Shown: positions 57,501 to 64,000 of the stretch, piece after piece
Numbering within the stretch: the stretch's first letter is position 1
How the letters are laid out: the number at the start of each line of letters is the position of its first letter
NCBI GenBank assembly: GCA_963070105.1
Contig: OY718805.1
Location: forward strand, 7,856,001-7,920,000
Direction: 5' to 3'
Origin: Litomosoides sigmodontis
Taxonomy: Eukaryota > Nematoda > Chromadorea > Rhabditida > Onchocercidae
DNA: 64,000 nt
Program-made: the position numbers and the translations under genes
Notes under the pieces: generated by a model
The model's input: only the letters and a program-made list of their open reading frames with translations
What the model was told of the DNA's origin: nothing
The model's database searches: none

Positions 57501-59112
57501 GATACAAAATTATGCCTATTTTTTTAAGCAAACAGAATATAAACCAAAAATAGTACTTCTTATTGCTGTGAAACGTCACAACAAGCGTTTCTTTATTGAA
57601 ACAGAAAAGGGTTGGTATAAATTCTGATCATTTCTACATTAGTATTTCAAAAGATCAGAAGAATGGGTCTTGTGAATGTGGTCAGACTGACATTTATTGG
57701 TGATGAAACATAATATCGAAAAGTTTTTCTTCTGCAAATATGTTTTTTGTTTGATTAACGCGGTTTTGCTGATTTGAACTAATGCAAGTTTCCGTAATTC
57801 GCTTGGTTTAAAAATCTGTTATATTTGGAGTAACTTTTGTGCACAAAATTTTCAAACTTTAATGCATAATACGCACTTATTTCAGGAGAATTTTAGGAGT
57901 AAAACAATTTTTAATATAAGGCGTGTTTATTTAAAGCTTTTTATTCAGGAGTAGTTGAAAATTGTTTACCTGGAACTGTTATTGATCATACGGTAACTCG
58001 TGTTGATGCAACGGAAATTTTTATGCAATCGCACAAAGTGATAAAAGTATGTTGAACGATTAATTTTTAATGTTTGACTAAAAACATTTCAGTGATATCA
58101 GTGTTTGGTGTTATTCGGTGGTCATATATTGAAAGTTTTGTTGATAGATCATGTTAGAATGTATTGAATATTCTTGATAAAATAAATCACTGGAGATATA
58201 AAGTTTAACTAATTTTGTTATTTTAGGGAACTGGCAAAATTCCGGCATACACACTGCTGGTAAATGAAGCTAACATGGAAATGGATGAACTGCAAGCGTT
58301 TATCAATGCTCTTTGCTACAGCCATCAAATTATCACTTCAGCAGTTTCATTACCGGAGCCAATTTATCAGGCAGATGAGTGGGCAAAGCGAGGACGCAAA
58401 AATTTCCAAGCCATGTAGTAAGTTTATCGAAACACATACTTGTTTCACGAGTTAGTATATATAACTTAAAATTTCCAAATTTATTGCAATTTTTGATGTT
58501 TTTGTTATGGATTCATAGTTATAAGCCTATTATTTACATGTTACATAGCTTTTAAAGATGTAAATACACATATATTTACATTTTTAAAACTGAGGGCATT
58601 ATATATACAATACAATACAATACAATACAATACAATACAATACAATACAATACAATACAATACAATACAATTCAATACAATACAATATAATATAATATAA
58701 TATAATATAATATAATATAATATAATATAATATAATATAATATAATATAATATAATATAATATAATATAATATAATATAATATAATATAATATAATATAA
58801 TATAATATAATATAATATAATATAATATATAATATAATATAATATAATATATAATATAATATAATATAATATAATATAATATAATATAATATAATATAAT
58901 ATAATATAATATAATATAATATAATATAATATAATATAATATAATATAATATAATATAATATAATATAATATAATATAATGTTCCTTTTTTCAGCCAGCG
59001 GTGCCCCGATAAATTACCACGTAAACAAAACGGGAAGGTGAATTGGGATGAGATAACGAATGAACTCTGTTATATGGGTCGCGAACTTGAATTAACGAGA
59101 TCAAACGCTTAA
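51584..59112 (+). CDS. Worm-type (WAGO-like) Argonaute
   Basis: Small-RNA-guided silencing protein. The start MPAHVRGRGRGYSRR follows an acceptor and gives an Arg/Gly-rich N-terminus. In order: linker with NGSNDSSHSM (52010), N domain (VKTNVYVLEV, about 52285), PAZ region (53650-54730: RKFEEFVRSVEP, LLRLNNTKTFVANGLS, RMPLMEAYKRLG, LYVAPKQKVS), IRKNPIV and VPPRISYNSK (55160-55360), MID (KFFHAICDSAEKRGMKF, GQLKLYEALYQVV, MNVKNFGHNYYTI; 56040-56700), PIWI (VIGYDVCHPE 56850, IIVTRDGVSEGQ about 57260, KRHNKRFF 57570, PGTVIDHTVTR 57980, CYSHQ...AVSLPEPIYQADEWAKRG 58315-58400), then GRELELTRSNA and TAA at 59110-59112. The catalytic Asp of GYDVCHP and TRDG are kept, but the final His falls on Asp (YQADEW) and the Glu-finger position looks like Val. 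The QADEWAKRG ending and KRHN-RFF suggest the nematode secondary-siRNA clade rather than AGO1-like ALG proteins. Exact C. elegans orthologue not determined. Confidence 0.88.
56717..56742. repeat. (TTTAA)n short tandem repeat
   Basis: About five TTTAA units inside an Argonaute intron. AT pentamers also make up the long array in the last intron of this gene. Confidence 0.85.
58606..58979. repeat. Pentanucleotide satellite (TACAA)n-(TATAA)n in the last Argonaute intron
   Basis: About 15 TACAA units are followed directly by about 58 TATAA units, with two TATATAA interruptions (near 58827 and 58851). It fills most of the intron between the AKRGRKNFQA exon and the RCPDKLPRKQ exon, ending eleven bases before the TTTTTTCAG acceptor. 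Confidence 0.95.
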
Positions 59113-60202
59113 ATTTTTTTTCAATCTTGAATAGAAGCCTCCTATACGTATGTACATATATTTATATCTTGAAAACTGGGGGTTATAAGGTAATAAATTC
59201 CATTACCTTTTCTGCTTTCAACGTATTCTGTAAGCACCAAGATTTTTGCAGAAAGAATAGGAAGCGTTTGAATTGAATATTCATAAATCCATTACTTATG
59301 GTACTGCATTTTTATCTGAAATCGGAAAGTTTAATGCAAAAATTAAACGGCACTATCAATTTCATTTTGAATAGTGAACTGGTACAGCATATAGCAAAAC
59401 ACATAATTTTTCCATTTTGTTAGGTAATTGTTAAATACACACCGTAAGTGGTTTTGGTTTTATTCAGCCTAGTTCAAGAGTGCTGTGTTTTTCCTATAAC
59501 TTTCGATCGAGTCACAGAGGATTATGCTGTTTGTTGTACAACCATTGCAGCAGTCACTGATACTTTCTTTCGAAAATTAGTTATGAGGATTGTTTATCAT
59601 GTAGCATTTCAGATTTTACGTTTATTTCTGTTACAGTAAAATTGTATATTGTAAGAAATTGTTATGCTGATAGTTAATAACGTGTTTTCAGTTTCGATAT
59701 AAACATTGTCACTTATGTCGTGGATCAACTATTCGAAACATTATGTTTCTGATGGTAATACAGTGACAAGCTGATGCTTGGATAGATATAAATTCCTAAT
59801 TTCATTTACGGAAATACTGAGAATACACTGAGAATACTGAGAATAAATCAATAAATCGTTCATTTACAGCTCTCAAAGATTTTTGAAGAGATTTAACTGT
59901 ACGAGTCCTGCATATTGAGTCACTTTTAGGTGTACCATCCAAATTTTAAATCTAAATTTTTCATTACCAATAGCAGCAAATAACTACTAATAAAGTAATT
60001 ACAGTTGATGATTGGTTTTTGTCTTTGTATAGAGAAAATTTAGATTTTGTTTTTAAAATATGTCACTTTGTAAAAACATCCTTTCAAGCATTTGAATTGC
60101 AGTAGCAAGTGTTGCTCCGTCTTTCTCGCGAGTATGATAAGAGATTTGCGAATTCCACGTCATAAGCTTATGTTATTGCCATATTATTATTATATTTGAG
60201 AT
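59113..60202. other. Intergenic region, Argonaute to small gene
   Basis: Argonaute 3' UTR and spacer. The plus-strand frame at 59448-59639 has no homology I recognise and weak context, so it is not called. A short GAATACTGA tandem repeat lies near 59811-59838. Confidence 0.55.
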
Positions 60203-60848
60203 ATGATAATTCGTAATCAGTTACTAAGGTTCGACAATTCTCATAACTCAATTGCATTTGAAGATCTGCGAGTTCGATTGAAGTACCCAGTGATTAGCAT
60301 TTGTTTACTAGATGGTAGATATGTAGCGTAAGTTACTAAGTCCTTGTGTAAGGGCTTGTTTTATATTTTTCATTCATCGAATCGCTTTTTAGTTACTATT
60401 TGTACATTAATGTTAAAACGCAAACTTATCCTCCATTAATGTATATGTATTTGTAGTTATCAGCCAAATTGTATTTTCATCCGCATGAATAAAGAGGTTT
60501 CATTCATCTGCTTTACTTTACAGTAAGCGCAACTTTGTTATTAATGTGAAACAGTTCCTTTGTTCATTACATAATATTTGAAATGTGACGATTTTCTTCA
60601 AAAGATATTCATTTTATCGAAAATTAGAGTGATATATTTATTTAATTCAATCAAACATTCCTAACTTCCACTATCAGTTCATTGTTCTAGGATTGTCATT
60701 GTTGGAGTAACATTTTAGGTGCTCGGGCCATTTTGCCGTGGGTGGTGGGAAGGAAGGTTTGATTTTACAGCATGAATTTTTTTATACGTATAGTAATGTA
60801 TTTGATGATACTACATTAGCGAACGGTATACATAATGGTGATTTTTGA
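60203..60848 (+). CDS. Small unrecognised three-exon gene (106 aa), upstream partner of DDX49
   Basis: Exons 60203-60327, 60457-60522 and 60719-60848 are bounded by GCGTAAGT, TTGTAG, CAGTAAGC and TTTTAG, and phases 2 and 2 match, giving one 106-codon frame ending TGA. It starts MIIRNQLLRFDNSH and includes IAFEDLRVRLKYPVISICLL, FAVGGGKEGL and a Tyr/Asp-rich end. I do not recognise a family; it has no signal peptide or obvious membrane helix. ATATTTGAG just before the ATG could be a trans-splice acceptor. Support is splice consistency and its position 10 nt before the next gene. It could also be 5' leader sequence that is open by chance. Confidence 0.45.
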
Positions 60849-60852
60849 GAAA

Positions 60853-60858
60853 TTTTAG
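60853..60858 (+). promoter_or_regulatory. Acceptor-like TTTTAG abutting the DDX49 ATG
   Basis: The sequence TGA GAAATTTTAG ATG gives a 3' splice consensus ending exactly at the start codon, 10 nt after the upstream stop. It suits spliced-leader addition between two genes of a compact operon; equally it may be coincidence in AT-rich DNA. Confidence 0.4.
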
Positions 60859-63800
60859 ATGGAAAAAAAAGTACAGTTGGCGGGGACGTCTTTTTGTGCA
60901 GATTCTAAGGATAAGGAATCTGAAGAATTGGGAATTAAAATATTATCGTCATCATCAGTAACAAAAGTTTGTGTTTTTTATTACATTCGATGGATTCAAA
61001 CATTTGGTAACAAAGATGGAATTTTGATTTTTGTTTTATCCTTTGTAGGAAGGTGGCATTTCGAAAGCAGCAACTTTTGCCGGACTTGGTTTAAGTAAGT
61101 GGCTCTGCGATCAGTTAAAGCACCTTGCCTTGAATACTCCGACTCCAGTACAAGTGAGAATTATCAGGAGTTACAAGCAGTTTCTTGTGAAATTATCACT
61201 TGCTTTCAATAAGATTGTTAATTGCTTATATTTCCCTTTTTTTTTTCAGGTGAATTGTATACCTCATATTCTTAATGGTAGTGATGTGTTGGGTTGTGCA
61301 AAGACTGGAACGGGTAAAACATTAGCATTTGGTCTGCCGATTTTACATGAGGTTTATTCGTATTTTTTGATACAAATGTTGTAACCATTACATGTTTTGA
61401 ACTTTCTGTAGATGTGTAATGCATTGTTCTTGTCTATTTCACCAACCATATTTCCATGAAGTTTGGTAACTTCTAAATTAAAGAGTTCGTCAGAGTGGTA
61501 TTATGCAAATTCGTATTGCAGTTAACACTTGATCCTTATGGTATCTGTGCGCTGGTGTTAACGCCAACTCGAGAGCTTGCAGTGCAAATTGGGGACCAGT
61601 TTGCAGCACTTGGTACACCAATTGGTCTTAAAATCGGTATTATAGTAGGTGGAAAAGATCGCGTTGCCCAGGGCATTGATTTAGCTAGGTATATATTAAG
61701 AAATTTGGTTCTTTTGCTGTTTCATCAATTGCTGCTAAATTCAGAAAGACATTGTTATTTATAGGCGACCACATGTTGTTGTCGCAACACCTGGACGGTT
61801 AGCTGACCATCTGGAAGGTGATTCTGAGAACACTGGAAAACTGTTCGAAAAACTACGATTTCTAGTTCTTGATGAAGCCGACCGTCTCCTAGATGGACAG
61901 TATTCCACAGAAGTGATTTTTATAAGTATAAAAAAAAACTTCAATGGCAGTCATTTTCGTTTCTATTGTACAATAACACATGAATTACTCAAGGATATAC
62001 TATTATCACTTAAACAATGCAGTACGAGTAATTGTAGTTAGCAAATATTAAGAGCATTTTGTCCATTCAAGTTAATATATTTTGCAGTTGAAAACTATCC
62101 TGAGTTTCCTACCGAAACAGCGCCAAACTCTGCTGTTTAGTGCTACAATTACATCAGCATTAAGTCAGCTACATCAGGTGATCTTTTCGAAATTCTTTTT
62201 TTACAGGAAGAACAACTATTAAGTAGATGCGCATGACATCGTTTGTAATTGTTTGCTGTTATATTTCAGGTATCAATTAAAAAGCCATACTTTTTCGAAG
62301 ACAAAAGTGAAATTGCTACGGTTGACAAGCTGGAGCAAAAATACGTGCTTTGTCCATGTGCTGTAAAAGATGCGTATTTAGTTTACGTTGTAAAGAACTT
62401 TCATGAAAAATATCCAGATAGCTTAATTTTGATATTTTCACACACATGCCGTGAATGTCAGGCGCTGGCAATTATGTTCCATGGATTGGGATTCCAGGTT
62501 CTGTCTTTACACGTTGAATTAATGAGAAAAAAAAAGAGAGAAATGATGCCTTATTGGAGCATGTAGTTTTTTACTAAAATTTTTTTTTGAATATGAATGC
62601 CATTCCATAAGATTTGTGTTTCATCTGGAGTTTTAGAACTGGAACTTAAATTTGAGGTGCTTGCGGTATTTATAAGATTAAGGTTAATTACTAACCGAAT
62701 AATAGAAAAATTCCAGGTCGGATCATTGCATTCTCAGATATCTCAGCAGGAAAGAACATCCTCTTTAACAAAATTCCGATCTGGCCGTATAAAAATTTTA
62801 ATATGCACAGATGTCGCATCACGTGGACTTGACATACCTCATGTAAAGTTTTACCACAAAGATTATCTTGGTTCATATGGGTTTACAGAAACCTTGGTGT
62901 TGCAAGCCGTTATTTTCTTAGATTTATACATGCTGTACAAATAGCGGTATATTGATGAATTTAAATTTTTGTAATTCTCGGATTTTATAGTTATATAATT
63001 CAGGTTGATCTAGTTGTCAATCACAATGTACCACAAAATCCGAAAACTTATATACACCGTGTTGGTCGTTCAGCTCGCGCTGGAAGATTCGGTTGTGCAC
63101 TTGTATTTGTCACTCAATATGATATATTCTTGCTTCAGGAGATTGAAAAAGTAATCAAGAAAAAATTGGATAAGCTTGTTATCAGGGATAAAAAGGTTAT
63201 CATCTATTACATTTTTCCTGAAAAAAGAGTTAACTTCATCAAATTTCAATTACCTGAGAATTTTGGATGATTAGAAGAGTCACTGCAGGTAACGCAGTAT
63301 GTGACACAAGTGCTAGTAACAAAACGGGAAGCTGAAATTAAACTGGATCAACAAAATTTCGGTGAACGGAAAGCAATCAATAAGCGAAAAGAAATGCTAA
63401 TCGCTGGACTGGATCCTGATGAGGTTGAAAGAACCCTGAAAATGCAACTTGAACAAAGGTAAAATGTTGCTGCAATATAATAGAAATAGAATGGAATATG
63501 TTATATAGACATTACTTGTCACGCACGTAAAGCTTTTTTGTAACATAGAAAGGTGGTGAACGGATTTCTTAGATGAAACGAATTTACAATGACAGTATGG
63601 TTTGGTTGGAAAGCTTTCCTTTGCGAAAATGATTTGAACATAAAGTTTAGTCAGATAACTCCATTGCATAAATGCGGGAAATATGAAAAATTATGAATAC
63701 CTGCCATCATCATATTTATGCAGCAAACTTTTTCCATAGGTCTGCTTTCATATTCTTTTTATTTTTTTATGCATTTTCAGGAAGCAGATAGGAAAGAAAA

Positions 63801-63877
63801 GACGAAAGCAACTGGAAAAAATTATTGACAAACGGGGATTGAAAAAGGATAAAAGGAAAATCAAATCTAAAGGATAA
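60859..63877 (+). CDS. ddx-49: DEAD-box RNA helicase DDX49/Dbp8
   Basis: ATP-dependent RNA helicase of the nucleolar small-subunit (18S) processing pathway. Exon 1 (60859-60966) is a short Ser/Glu/Lys leader; exon 2 (61049-61153) carries the Q motif ([17 protein letters not shown]). Then motif I AKTGTGKT (about 61302), Ia PTRELA (61563), GG at VGGKD, Ib [11 protein letters not shown] (about 61789), [10 protein letters not shown] (61872), [14 protein letters not shown] (about 62140), [10 protein letters not shown] (about 62432), [12 protein letters not shown] (62808), [13 protein letters not shown] (about 63057). The C-terminal [20 protein letters not shown] and a Lys/Arg-rich end (KKRRKQLEK) match DDX49 and suit nucleolar targeting. 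Stop at 63875-63877. The start touches an acceptor-like TTTTAG and lies 10 nt after the stop of the preceding small gene, suggesting a shared transcription unit. Family assignment rests on GCIPAIL/ADHL-like context and the KREAEIKL tail; it is not the larger DDX47 or DDX10 class. Confidence 0.93.
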
Positions 63878-64000
63878 CTGCTTGAGTAATGTCATCAAAG
63901 AGCAAGCTTAAATTTGTTTTGTTTTTTTCTAATACGGAATTCATTATCTACTTTTTGTTATTTCATTGTGGCAAAGCGGAAGTGAACACTTTCAATTCTG

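Noticed and set aside
59448..59639. Small hydrophobic plus-strand frame between Argonaute and the 106-aa gene
   Set aside because: Length and context are consistent with chance; no acceptor or conserved motif.

Overview
The window is nuclear DNA of a nematode, most probably a filarial (spirurid, clade III) worm. It is AT-rich and intron-dense, with many short introns and dense microsatellites. Several start codons sit just behind a TTTCAG/TTACAG-type acceptor with no cis donor in view, as expected for spliced-leader trans-splicing. The 2-Cys peroxiredoxins read like the filarial thioredoxin peroxidases, and the Argonaute is of the worm-specific type. No bacterial insertion, transposase, CRISPR, rRNA or tRNA was recognised by eye.

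Layout. 1-2879 (minus): 5' part of a large lipid-transfer (vitellogenin N domain) gene running off the left edge. 5319-15692 (plus): XRN1, the cytoplasmic 5'-3' exoribonuclease. 18809-24434 (minus): a SKI/SnoN-type SMAD co-repressor with long threonine runs, convergent with XRN1. 24435-32804: gene-poor and full of microsatellites, with one orphan exon-like segment. 32805-38286 (minus): atypical protein kinase C. 40247-41256 and 43961-44970 (both minus): two nearly identical peroxiredoxin genes whose flanks are clearly more diverged. 48232-50368 (minus): ALG2 mannosyltransferase. 51584-59112 (plus): a worm-type Argonaute with a pentanucleotide satellite in its last intron. 60203-60848 (plus): a small unrecognised three-exon gene ending 10 nt before the DDX49/Dbp8 DEAD-box helicase gene (60859-63877, plus).

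How they relate. These are mostly unrelated housekeeping and signalling genes. XRN1 and the Argonaute both act in RNA turnover or silencing but are 36 kb apart. Only the 60.2-63.9 kb pair has the geometry of one transcription unit: same strand, 10-nt gap, and an acceptor directly touching the second ATG. The most informative evolutionary signal is the peroxiredoxin pair, a tandem duplication whose core looks homogenised by gene conversion.

Limits. Exon boundaries were read by eye from splice consensus, reading frame and remembered family conservation. CDS spans include introns. No alignment, database search or structure prediction was run.
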